Source: Sulfurovum sp. (lineage in GTDB: Bacteria > Campylobacterota > Campylobacteria > Campylobacterales > Sulfurovaceae). Taken from it: a stretch of 15,811 nucleotides of DNA. Where the stretch lies: positions 1 through 15,811 of the forward strand of contig WFYB01000206.1 in NCBI GenBank assembly GCA_015490315.1. The letters run 5' to 3'. Made by a program: the position numbers and the translations under genes. This document shows positions 6,961 through 13,907 of this stretch, piece by piece. Within the stretch, counting starts at the first letter, position 1, and every line of letters begins with the position of its first letter. The notes under the pieces are model-generated. The model did no database searches and was not told the DNA's origin. It saw only the letters and a list, made by a program, of their open reading frames with translations.

Positions 6961-7863
6961 TTACCACTGGGTGATTGTACTGCCGTTACTTGGCACACGG
7001 TAATTTGGTTGACGCTTTCCGCGCTCTTTGGAACCAACGATGCGATGCTGGATGATACCGTCATCAAGCTTGTCTCTTTTGACCTGCTCATAGGTCGCTT
7101 TGTCAACACGCAGCCCCCACTGACGTACCTGTTCTACAGTATCATTCTCTTCATTGTGTATGGAGACAGGGATCACATTGCCGTTCTCATCGACCGCTTC
7201 GACAATGATATAGTAGTTTTTGCCTGTAGGGTTGTGCGGCGGGATACGCCAGATACCTGAGCGTTTTTTGACTCCCTGGACGATACGTATCGTGTAGTGT
7301 GAACGCAGTTGATGCAGCAGGGATTCAAGGGCACGCTTCTTGGCTTTGGCTTTTTCTATATCGCCCTGAGCCAACGCATCCTTCGCATCGGCTATGAGCA
7401 GATTCGCCTGCTTTTGGGCACCATCATCCCGGCTGATGGTCGTGATCTGGCTATAGATCTGATGCAGGGTTTTGGGCAGTTGCTGTGCGGCACTATGCTC
7501 CGGATAGACGGCGACTGCATAGTAGCCGATACCACCTGCACCCAGAAGTCCCAGCGAAAGCAGCAGAGGTTTGAGCCATCGACCCCTGCCCACATAGAGC
7601 TCCGCGAGCCACCGCTTCAATCCGGGCTTTGCCGGATGAAACGTGAAGCGCTCCTCCTCCAGTGCCTTGACACCCTCTTCAAGTATCTCATCCGTCACCT
7701 CTATGCCCTGCTCGGCATAGATCTCTTTAAGCTTTTCGATAAAACGCTTGCGACGCTCTTCGCTGCCAAGCTCTTTTTGGACGATGCCCTCTTTGTGACG
7801 CAATGCATCGACGGCATCCATTGCCACCATCAGCTCATCGAGCGGTATTCTCTCCTCTTTCAT
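6961..7863 (-). CDS. DUF6384-like single-pass membrane protein
   Basis: This 300-aa protein has three parts. The cytoplasmic N-terminal domain (about 1-95) has the signature LDELMVAMDAVDALRHKE and a helical EGVKALEEERFTFHPAKPG stretch. One transmembrane helix (about 97-119, LLLSLGLLGAGGIGYYAVAVY) follows a basic flank. The outer part (about 122-300) has a helical stalk rich in Ala/Lys and a beta-type C-terminal domain (TIRIVQG, SGIWRIPPHNPTGKNYYIIVEAV). From memory this fits the DUF6384 family; function unknown. Positive-inside reasoning puts the N-terminus in the cytoplasm and the C-terminal domain in the periplasm, so it could link cytoplasmic partners to the envelope. It is the middle gene of the trio, with 6 bp on either side. 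Confidence 0.8.
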   Translation of the reverse strand: MKEERIPLDELMVAMDAVDALRHKEGIVQKELGSEERRKRFIEKLKEIYAEQGIEVTDEILEEGVKALEEERFTFHPAKPGLKRWLAELYVGRGRWLKPLLLSLGLLGAGGIGYYAVAVYPEHSAAQQLPKTLHQIYSQITTISRDDGAQKQANLLIADAKDALAQGDIEKAKAKKRALESLLHQLRSHYTIRIVQGVKKRSGIWRIPPHNPTGKNYYIIVEAVDENGNVIPVSIHNEENDTVEQVRQWGLRVDKATYEQVKRDKLDDGIIQHRIVGSKERGKRQPNYRVPSNGSTITQW

Positions 7864-7869
7864 AGATCA

Positions 7870-9051
7870 TTAGACCTTGTGCGGCAGTGCAAGAGACTCA
7901 CCGCGGTTGATGATCTTGCTCAGGCGCTGTTTGCCTTCTTCGACCGCTTCTCTTATCTCTTCGCTGTTTTTGGTAGAGAGCTTGCGCATCTCATCGACCA
8001 TCTCGACCGTACGCTCCTGAAAATTCACGACCGAATCGACCAGCTTTTTGACCGCATCGGCACGGATGGTAGGACCATAGCCTGCCTTGACAGCGGCATC
8101 TTGCACCTTACCGCCGATATCTGCGAGATCCTCAAGACTTTTGGAGACCCCCTCTTTCATCGCTTCGAGTGTCTGGGTGCTCTCATGCAGCCCAAAAAGC
8201 CCCGTGAAGGAAGCACTCAATGCAGTCAAAACCGTCTCATTGGTACCAAAGAAGGTCACCGCCTGCTGATAGACACGCTTCTTGATAGAGGTAGTCTGCA
8301 TGAGACGTGCCATGATCACTTCGGAAGTGTTGTAGTTGATGCTCAGGTTGTCGGAGAGGTCTTTGGCAATCTGGTAGCGCTCTTCGGCATCCTGGAGTTC
8401 TCGCAGGCGCTCGTCACGGGCGAGCTCGAGCTTCGCACGTGCACTCAGGTCGTCCCCCTCGAAGTTCTCCACCGCTTCGCTTGCCTGTGCCAGTTTGCCT
8501 TTGGCAGTGTTGAGCTGTGCTTCTGCCTCTTTGAGAATATCAAGCGAGAGGATCTCCGCCTCTTTGATCGCCCCTCTGAAGTCCTGATAGGCATTGAGGA
8601 TGCGCGCCTCTCTTTCTATCTGGTCTTTGGAGTCCGCTGCCACTTCAAGATAGGTCTTTTTGATCTCCTCAAAACGGGTGGCAATATCTCCTCTGGTCAC
8701 TTTCATCCAGACATTACCGATACGCTCAAAGGTATCGATCTTGCCATCCTCGACCTGTTCCACCATGCGCTTGGCATCATCACGGATGGAGTTAAAGGCA
8801 TCGGTGATCTCTCTGTAGCGTTCACCGATATTCATCTGTGAGATCTCGTTTCGCACGACATCGTTGAAGGTCGAAGCCTGCGAAAGCGTACGTGCGATCG
8901 CCACTGCTTTGGCCTCATCTATATCGGCGATCTTCTCTATGAGTGCCACCACCGGTGCCTCCTGTGTCGCCTCAGGCACAAGCCCCAGATCGCGTATCTG
9001 TGTCATCGCTCTGTCGAGATAGTTTGTGATTTGGTTTTTGACCGCTTGCAT
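7870..9051 (-). CDS. all-helical conserved protein (first gene of DUF6384 operon)
   Basis: This 393-aa protein is helical throughout, with no signal peptide and no clear membrane helix. Blocks that look conserved are IADIDEAKAVAIARTLSQAS (41-60), NIGERYREITDAFNSIRDDAK (74-94), a coiled-coil region (about 140-235), NYNTSEVIMARLMQTT (239-254) and NETVLTALSASFTGLFGLHES (271-291). Similar proteins are, as I recall, often labelled 'cell surface protein', which the sequence does not support. Length and helix pattern are loosely like TelA/KlaA toxic-anion resistance proteins, but I see no TelA signature and rate that a weak alternative. A strong AAAGGAGA site and a TATAAT upstream mark the start of the operon. 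Confidence 0.8.
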   Translation of the reverse strand: MQAVKNQITNYLDRAMTQIRDLGLVPEATQEAPVVALIEKIADIDEAKAVAIARTLSQASTFNDVVRNEISQMNIGERYREITDAFNSIRDDAKRMVEQVEDGKIDTFERIGNVWMKVTRGDIATRFEEIKKTYLEVAADSKDQIEREARILNAYQDFRGAIKEAEILSLDILKEAEAQLNTAKGKLAQASEAVENFEGDDLSARAKLELARDERLRELQDAEERYQIAKDLSDNLSINYNTSEVIMARLMQTTSIKKRVYQQAVTFFGTNETVLTALSASFTGLFGLHESTQTLEAMKEGVSKSLEDLADIGGKVQDAAVKAGYGPTIRADAVKKLVDSVVNFQERTVEMVDEMRKLSTKNSEEIREAVEEGKQRLSKIINRGESLALPHKV

Positions 9052-9056
9052 GGGTT

Positions 9057-9090
9057 TCTCCTTTTCCTAAATATAGATAGATATATTATA
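9057..9090 (-). promoter_or_regulatory. promoter and ribosome site of the three-gene DUF6384 operon
   Basis: On the minus strand a perfect TATAAT (plus 9085-9090) lies about 34 bp before the ATG at 9051, and AAAGGAGA (plus 9057-9064) lies 5 nt before it. A consensus -35 hexamer is not evident. The position between radC and the trio suggests the trio has its own transcript. Confidence 0.55.
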
Positions 9091-9138
9091 GGATGGAGAT
9101 GCTTAAAAGGTTGAGTTAGTTTGCATAAAGATAATTGC

Positions 9139-9798
9139 TCACAACAACCCTTCATCCGAAAAAGAGTAGTACCCCTCCTTCGTCAAGATCACGTGATCGA
9201 GCAGTTCGATGCCGACAAGCTTGGCGACCTCTCCCAGGCGGCGGGTGATCTGGATGTCTGCCTGACTTGGCTCGAGGGTGCCGCTGGGGTGGTTGTGGGC
9301 GATGATGATGCCCGCAGCCCGATCGGCGATGGCATCGGCGAAGACCTCTCTGGGGTGCACGAGGGACTGATTGAGCGTGCCTATGAATACGGTGCGTGTT
9401 TCGATGATGTGTGAAGCACCATCAAGGGTGATGGTCAGGAAATACTCCTGAGCACGGTCGGCAAAGGCTTTGAGTTCCTGGTAGACCTCTGCAGCATCAG
9501 TGATGCGTCGGTTTGAGCGGATGAGATAGCGCCTGCCAAGCTCGATGGCAGCGAGTATCTGAGAGGCTTTCGCCCTACCCAGACCGTGAATGCTGCAGAG
9601 GGATTCAAGCGTGATATCTTCAAGTCCTTTATCCAGCAGTGCCGTGATCTCCCTGGCAAGCTTGCGGACATCTTTGCCCTGTACTCCGCGCCCGAGCAGC
9701 AGTGCCATCAGCTCTTCATTCTTCAGTGCCTGCGTACCTTTGGCAGCAAGTTTCTCTCTGGGTTTGTCATGGTTGTGCAGTTGGTGGATCGGTTTCAT
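9139..9798 (-). CDS. radC: RadC family JAB1/MPN-domain protein
   Basis: This 219-aa protein is standard length for the family. The N-terminal UPF0758 region includes a helix-hairpin-helix (GLGRAKASQILAAIELGRR, 72-90). The C-terminal MPN/JAB domain carries the metal site HNHPSG (168-173) with S178 and D181, the HxH...S..D set of JAMM metalloproteins. Once linked to DNA repair, RadC's real role is unsettled; relatives occur in mobile elements, and loss in E. coli has little effect. All motif residues are intact. Chromosomal RadC is common in Campylobacterota, so nothing here demands a mobile origin. It is separated from the trio by 87 bp holding that operon's promoter. Confidence 0.95.
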   Translation of the reverse strand: MKPIHQLHNHDKPREKLAAKGTQALKNEELMALLLGRGVQGKDVRKLAREITALLDKGLEDITLESLCSIHGLGRAKASQILAAIELGRRYLIRSNRRITDAAEVYQELKAFADRAQEYFLTITLDGASHIIETRTVFIGTLNQSLVHPREVFADAIADRAAGIIIAHNHPSGTLEPSQADIQITRRLGEVAKLVGIELLDHVILTKEGYYSFSDEGLL

Positions 9799-9818
9799 AG
9801 GGGTATTGTAAAATAGAA

Positions 9819-9846
9819 ACTATGCGGAGGCATAAAAATATGTCAA
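9819..9846 (-). promoter_or_regulatory. candidate radC promoter
   Basis: A perfect -35 TTGACA (plus 9841-9846) is separated by 16 bp from CATAGT (plus 9819-9824), a 4/6 match to a -10 box, about 21 bp before the radC ATG at 9798. This would let radC be transcribed apart from the upstream helicase operon. Confidence 0.4.
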
Positions 9847-9859
9847 ATTGAAATATTAT

Positions 9860-10627
9860 TTAGTCAAACAGCTCCCAAAACTCACTGTGTGCCTCGGCAA
9901 ACTGTGCCAATCGCAGCCGTGCCGTCTCATAGATCACTTCACTTTTACAGAGGAAGAAAAAGACCCTGGGGCTGTAGGGTTTGTGTTTGACCGCAAGGAC
10001 ATGGCGGTACTCCCTGCGCAGGTCATCGAGCAGTGAGGCGATCTGTCCATCATGGGAGAAACAGCGTCCCAGATGCTGATAGACGATACAGATCTCCAGA
10101 TGCGGCAGGCGGTAGAAGTAGCTGATCTCATCGGCAAAGATATATTTGTGCGGATAGACCTTTTGGGCATAGTGCTCTTTGAGTGTCAGATGCTCGAAGC
10201 GCTTCTCTTGGCGGTTGCAGCGCAGTGCCATTCCGTTGTCAGGTGCTACCGCGACGATGGGGCTATGCATCGCAAAGCTGAGTGCTCCATTGAGCCAGAG
10301 GTAGCGGTCTTCGAGTGCTCGGGGTACTTCGTGGTAGTAGAACTTGGCGTTGGGCAGCAGCTTGAGCTTTTCCAGCTCAGTCACCTCTCGCTTCTGGCGC
10401 ATGAGCAGATCCATCATGGAGTGTTCAAGATACTCGTCGCTGCCCATCATCCGCTCGAAGTAGTCGATATGTCTGCCGTCATTGTTGTTCTCCCCTTCGC
10501 CGGGGTGCATGAACCATATCTGTGCCAGCGCTTTGCCCTCGAGCGGACTTTTGGGGTCTGCGAAGAGGTATCTAAAAAGCTGAAACTTCCCAAAATCACC
10601 CACATCTCCTACATACCTGTCCTGCAT
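9860..10627 (-). CDS. conserved protein with YVGDVGDFGK N-terminal motif, function unknown
   Basis: This 255-aa protein opens MQDRYVGDVGDFGKFQLFRYL, then has IWFMHPGEGENNNDGRHIDY (38-57), LLPNAKFYYHE and SPIVAVAPDNGMAL. I recall the RYVGDxGDFGK / NNDGxHxxYL pattern from hypothetical proteins in many bacteria, with no assigned function. The PDNG block recalls catalytic loops of methyltransferase- or nuclease-like folds (DPDNG in relatives, as I remember them), but here the first Asp is replaced by Ala, so activity may be altered; this is speculative. No signal peptide or membrane segment is present. AGGAG lies 6 nt before the ATG. It starts 13 bp after the DEAD-box helicase stop, so they are probably one operon. 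Confidence 0.75.
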   Translation of the reverse strand: MQDRYVGDVGDFGKFQLFRYLFADPKSPLEGKALAQIWFMHPGEGENNNDGRHIDYFERMMGSDEYLEHSMMDLLMRQKREVTELEKLKLLPNAKFYYHEVPRALEDRYLWLNGALSFAMHSPIVAVAPDNGMALRCNRQEKRFEHLTLKEHYAQKVYPHKYIFADEISYFYRLPHLEICIVYQHLGRCFSHDGQIASLLDDLRREYRHVLAVKHKPYSPRVFFFLCKSEVIYETARLRLAQFAEAHSEFWELFD

Positions 10628-10640
10628 CTATGCTCCTAAG

Positions 10641-11951
10641 CTACCTTCTCTTTTTTTTGGGTTTATCCATCTTTTCGAGCTTTTCGAGTATTTTCGAACC
10701 GACTTCTGCGGCAAGCTCCTCTTTGCTCTTTTGACGGCGTCGACGTCCCTGCTTGGGACTTGTGTCGGATCTGGACTCTTTGGGGGCAGGCTTCTTGGCA
10801 GAGCCGGTTGATGCCGTTGCTGCAGGCGCATCACTCTCGGGCGAGACGGGGATCTTCTCCCCGGTAAGCTTCTCGATACCTCTGAGATACTCCATCTCAT
10901 CCTCACTTACCAGAGAGACAGCCTCCCCGCTCGCTCCGGCACGTCCGGTACGCCCGATGCGGTGGACATAATCCTCCGGCACATTGGGCAGCTCATAGTT
11001 GACCACATGCGGCAGCTGGTCGATATCGAGACCCCTTGCGGCGATATCGGTAGCGACCAGTACCCTGATCTCTCCTGATTTAAACTGTGCAAGGGCTTTG
11101 GTACGGGCACCCTGTGATTTGTTGCCGTGTATAGCGGCGGCACGTATCCCCGCCTCTTCGAGCTGTTTGCTCAAACGGTTGGCACCATGCTTGGTACGGG
11201 TGAAGACCAGTACCTTCTCCCAGTTGTTGCTGCTGATGAGATGCGTCAGGAGGGCACGTTTGCCCGATTTGGGGACGAAGTGTACCTGCTGGACGATACG
11301 ATCCACCGTACTGTTCTCTCTGGCGACCTCGATGGTCACCGGATCATGCAGCAGTGTGGCGGCGAGTTTTTTGATTTCTTTGGAGAATGTCGCCGAAAAG
11401 AGCAGTGTCTGACGGGATTTGGGCATCGGCTTCATCAGTGCTTTGATATCGTTGATGAAACCCATATCGAGCATCCTGTCTGCCTCGTCAAGTACCAGTA
11501 TCTCAAGTGCAGAGAGATCGATGCCGCCCTGTCGCATGATATCGAGCAGTCTTCCCGGGGTCGCGATCACGATATCTACCCCACGCCGCAGATCGGCAAG
11601 CTGCGGGTTGATCCCTACACCCCCGAAGATCACACGATGGGAGAATGGCAGATATTTGCCGTATGTCTTGACACTCTCGGCTACCTGCGCCGCCAGCTCT
11701 CTGGTGGGTGTGAGCACAAGGGCTCTGATCTTATATTTTTTAGTATTAGACTTGTTTTCCGAGAGTCTCTGTAGTAACGGCAGGGTAAAACCGGCGGTTT
11801 TTCCCGTACCGGTCTGTGCCGCTGCGAGCACATCTCTGCCTTGAAGTATGGCGGGAATTGCTTGCGCCTGTATAGGTGTGGGGGCTTCATAGCCCTCCTC
11901 TTTGACCGCTTTGAGCAGCGGTGCTGATAGGTTTAATTGTTCAAATGTCAT
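10641..11951 (-). CDS. rhlE: DEAD-box ATP-dependent RNA helicase, RhlE-like
   Basis: This 436-aa protein has every DEAD-box motif: an F-Q pair (F3, PTPIQAQ 24-30), Walker A AQTGTGKT (45-52), PTRELA (82-87), TPGR (131-134), DEAD (155-158), SAT (186-188), ARGLD (305-309) and HRIGRTGR (330-337). The C-terminal tail (about 370-436) is Ser/Ala/Pro-rich then Lys/Arg-rich, ending KPKKKRR, as in RhlE-type helicases. It unwinds short RNA duplexes and helps ribosome assembly or RNA decay, often under cold stress. AGGA lies before the ATG at 11951. A leader of about 60 nt can form alternative hairpins. It is followed closely by the YVGD-family gene. Confidence 0.95.
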   Translation of the reverse strand: MTFEQLNLSAPLLKAVKEEGYEAPTPIQAQAIPAILQGRDVLAAAQTGTGKTAGFTLPLLQRLSENKSNTKKYKIRALVLTPTRELAAQVAESVKTYGKYLPFSHRVIFGGVGINPQLADLRRGVDIVIATPGRLLDIMRQGGIDLSALEILVLDEADRMLDMGFINDIKALMKPMPKSRQTLLFSATFSKEIKKLAATLLHDPVTIEVARENSTVDRIVQQVHFVPKSGKRALLTHLISSNNWEKVLVFTRTKHGANRLSKQLEEAGIRAAAIHGNKSQGARTKALAQFKSGEIRVLVATDIAARGLDIDQLPHVVNYELPNVPEDYVHRIGRTGRAGASGEAVSLVSEDEMEYLRGIEKLTGEKIPVSPESDAPAATASTGSAKKPAPKESRSDTSPKQGRRRRQKSKEELAAEVGSKILEKLEKMDKPKKKRR

Positions 11952-11961
11952 GGGTTATCCT

Positions 11962-12027
11962 GACCTTTTTTTTAATTTCGGTCTGGGGTTTAACGTGCAT
12001 GACCGATGTACACTTGGGCGCATTATA
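11962..12027 (-). promoter_or_regulatory. helicase promoter and structured leader
   Basis: TATAAT on the minus strand (plus 12022-12027) gives a leader of roughly 65 nt. In the leader, TCGGTC (plus 12001-12006) can pair with GACCGA (plus 11978-11983). The GACC of that arm can instead pair with GGTC (plus 11962-11965), next to the AGGA ribosome site. The two folds exclude each other, so a switch affecting translation is possible, though the stems are short. Confidence 0.4.
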
Positions 12028-12049
12028 GCGTAATCTTTTGGTGCACGCA

Positions 12050-13753
12050 TTAGAAAAGTTCGAGTACAATCGCCTTGAGTCCTGTGCGAAGTCTCTGCGG
12101 CAGATCCTTCCGGTTGCTGAAGAGAAAGAAAGGTACCGAGTTTGACAAAGAGGTCTTCAGACGCTTTCTGACAGTGGATATCTCGTCTATCTTGACGGCT
12201 TTTTCTCCGTCGTAGAGCAGAAATTTGCTCTCGATACCGATAGAGAGCGAGACTATACTGTAGGCGTAGTAGTCTTCTCCTTTGTTGTAGTGCTGCAGGA
12301 GTGCAGCGAGCTTCTCCTCTAGTGCCGTTTTTTGTGCGTCAGAGAGTGCGCCGAACTTCTCTCTAAAGCGGAAACGCTCCTCTTTGGAGAAGCCAAGCTT
12401 GGTATAGAACTCCGAGAGGTTTGCCCAATGAGAGACAAAGATATGCTTGCCAAAGAGGATATCCTCAAATGCAGCGAGGTAGTAGCGCTCTTCATAGCTG
12501 ATATTCTGCTGGTATTTGATCTTGAAATACTCCGTCTTAAAGAGAGAGATCAGCCAATTCTCATCGAGCTGTGAGATGAGATCGAGCTGCTTGCTGCGGT
12601 TGCGCTGGTCAAAGACCTTCCACATCATCGCGATAGTCTGATAGAGCTTCTTCTCTTTGGGCGGCGATGCCAGGTACTTCTGTGAAAGGAAGGTGATAAC
12701 CTTCTCAAGCAGTGTATCGAGCCTGCTGATGTTGTGGGTCGAGAAGACCTTTTTATAGAGGTTGAAGCGTGTCTCGAGTACATGCTCCACATCATAGAGG
12801 CTGGAGGTGAAGTAAGAGAGCCTGAACGCACCGTTGTGCCGTATCAGCACCGCTTCTCTGGCAACCCTGAGCAGGTCTGATGAAGAGGAGACATAGCCGC
12901 TGGCGAGCAGATCGCGGTTGATATAGTCGATCCTGTCCGCATCGATCGTCGAGCTGATGAACTCATGGAGTGCACTGTAGGAGAAGCCTTCTGTCTCGGC
13001 ATCATCGAGGATATGTTTGACGATGAGATAGTAGAGTCTGACCAGCTCTTTGGAGCTGCTGCTCTGGGCATAGACCTCTTCGTTGAAGAGCATATCGAGA
13101 TAGGCATAGCCGATACTCTCATGCAGTACCGTCTCACCCTCTTTGGTGAAGTGCTCATAAAATGCCAAAAAGCGTTTCTGCTCCTTGTTGGGGCGTGCTA
13201 CCTTGCGGATCTCGTCGTAGAGCTTCTGCATCGCATACTCTGTCTGGTGCGAAAAGGGCAGATGCCCCACATCATGCAGCAGTCCGCCAAGCCGCAGTGC
13301 CTGAAGGAGGATGAGATAGGTGGTGCTCTCTTTGGGATCGAGTGCGATACTGAAGGTCATCAGTGCCTTGTCATCGATCTGGAGCGAAGAGAGCGAGATA
13401 TCCAGATCGTGCCTGTCGATGAGCCGCTTGATCTCCCTGCGTGCCTGCTTGAGAAACCGTGAAGCGTTTTTGGGGGTGGTGTTGAGCAGCGCGTGTTTAA
13501 ACATATAGGAAGTGACATGCATCGTCCCCATCGAGTGGATGTAGCGCTTGGTCGTGATAGAGGGAAAGGCGAAGTACGCCAATGCGTTTTGGGATACAAA
13601 GAGCAGTCTATTGACGATTTTGCTCTGGAGGAACTTCTCTTCGAGTCCAGAGTACGGGATATGTCCATAGACCGTATCGGTGATCATGCGTTGTTTGGGC
13701 AGCATATATTCTTTTCCAAGTGATTTTTCAGATATTTTAGCGTAAAGTTTCAT
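12050..13753 (-). CDS. HD-domain phosphohydrolase (dNTPase/SAMHD1-like)
   Basis: This protein of about 567 aa starts at ATG 13753 (MKLYAKISEK); ATG 13765 is an alternative. The frame stays open to 13918, but that part is antisense to a tRNA and is rejected. Typical HD-phosphohydrolase features are RLLFVSQNALAYFAFPS, the first metal ligand H73 in KRYIHSMGTMH, the HD pair H160-D161 in GLLHDVGHLPFSH, and a distal DADRIDYINRDLLASG block. The order matches the dGTPase/SAMHD1/YdhJ group, which cleaves nucleotides. The C-terminal half (about 350-567) is unfamiliar. It is divergent from a type I restriction operon; some dGTPases defend against phage by depleting dNTPs, so a defence role is possible but unproven. 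Confidence 0.88.
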   Translation of the reverse strand: MKLYAKISEKSLGKEYMLPKQRMITDTVYGHIPYSGLEEKFLQSKIVNRLLFVSQNALAYFAFPSITTKRYIHSMGTMHVTSYMFKHALLNTTPKNASRFLKQARREIKRLIDRHDLDISLSSLQIDDKALMTFSIALDPKESTTYLILLQALRLGGLLHDVGHLPFSHQTEYAMQKLYDEIRKVARPNKEQKRFLAFYEHFTKEGETVLHESIGYAYLDMLFNEEVYAQSSSSKELVRLYYLIVKHILDDAETEGFSYSALHEFISSTIDADRIDYINRDLLASGYVSSSSDLLRVAREAVLIRHNGAFRLSYFTSSLYDVEHVLETRFNLYKKVFSTHNISRLDTLLEKVITFLSQKYLASPPKEKKLYQTIAMMWKVFDQRNRSKQLDLISQLDENWLISLFKTEYFKIKYQQNISYEERYYLAAFEDILFGKHIFVSHWANLSEFYTKLGFSKEERFRFREKFGALSDAQKTALEEKLAALLQHYNKGEDYYAYSIVSLSIGIESKFLLYDGEKAVKIDEISTVRKRLKTSLSNSVPFFLFSNRKDLPQRLRTGLKAIVLELF

Positions 13754-13765
13754 ATTCTTTTGCAT

Positions 13766-13841
13766 GTCCTCATCGCTTAACTGGATAAAGCAGCGCCCTC
13801 CTAAGGCGCCGCTCGAGGTTCGAGTCCTCGTGGGGACACCA
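13766..13841 (+). tRNA. tRNA-Arg, anticodon CCT, CCA end encoded
   Basis: A complete 76-nt cloverleaf is visible. The acceptor arm is GTCCTCA (13766-13772) with TGGGGAC (13831-13837), including one G-U pair. The D stem is GCTT/AAGC. The anticodon stem GCGCC/GGCGC encloses the loop CTCCTAA, giving anticodon CCT and decoding AGG. The T arm is CGAGG-TTCGAGT-CCTCG. Discriminator A and encoded CCA end at 13841. It lies between the divergent HD-domain gene and hsdM. The tRNA promoter must lie in or next to the start of the HD gene. Confidence 0.96.
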
Positions 13842-13852
13842 CTTCTACTCTC

Positions 13853-13875
13853 TATAATCACTATTGGGTTATAAT
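13853..13875 (+). promoter_or_regulatory. two -10-like boxes upstream of hsdM
   Basis: TATAAT occurs at 13853-13858 and again at 13870-13875, 17 bp apart, in the 66-bp gap between the tRNA and hsdM. No clear -35 boxes are seen. AAAGG at 13893-13897 about 10 nt before ATG 13908 is the likely ribosome site. Transcription may also read in from the tRNA. Confidence 0.45.
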
Positions 13876-13907
13876 CCATACAAACTCTGTACAAAGGCAC
13901 CCAAACA

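Noticed and set aside
7309..8841. Open frame of 510 codons on the plus strand
   Set aside because: It is fully antisense to the DUF6384 gene and the helical protein gene, has no ribosome site, and its protein is an unconvincing Leu/Cys/His/Phe-rich sequence; it is a by-product of codon bias on the other strand.
7870..9051. Assignment of the helical 393-aa protein as TelA (tellurite resistance)
   Set aside because: Only overall length and helix content agree; I see no TelA signature, so it is kept as unknown.
11127..11774. 215-codon plus-strand frame
   Set aside because: Antisense to the DEAD-box helicase, whose motifs are complete; no independent coding evidence.
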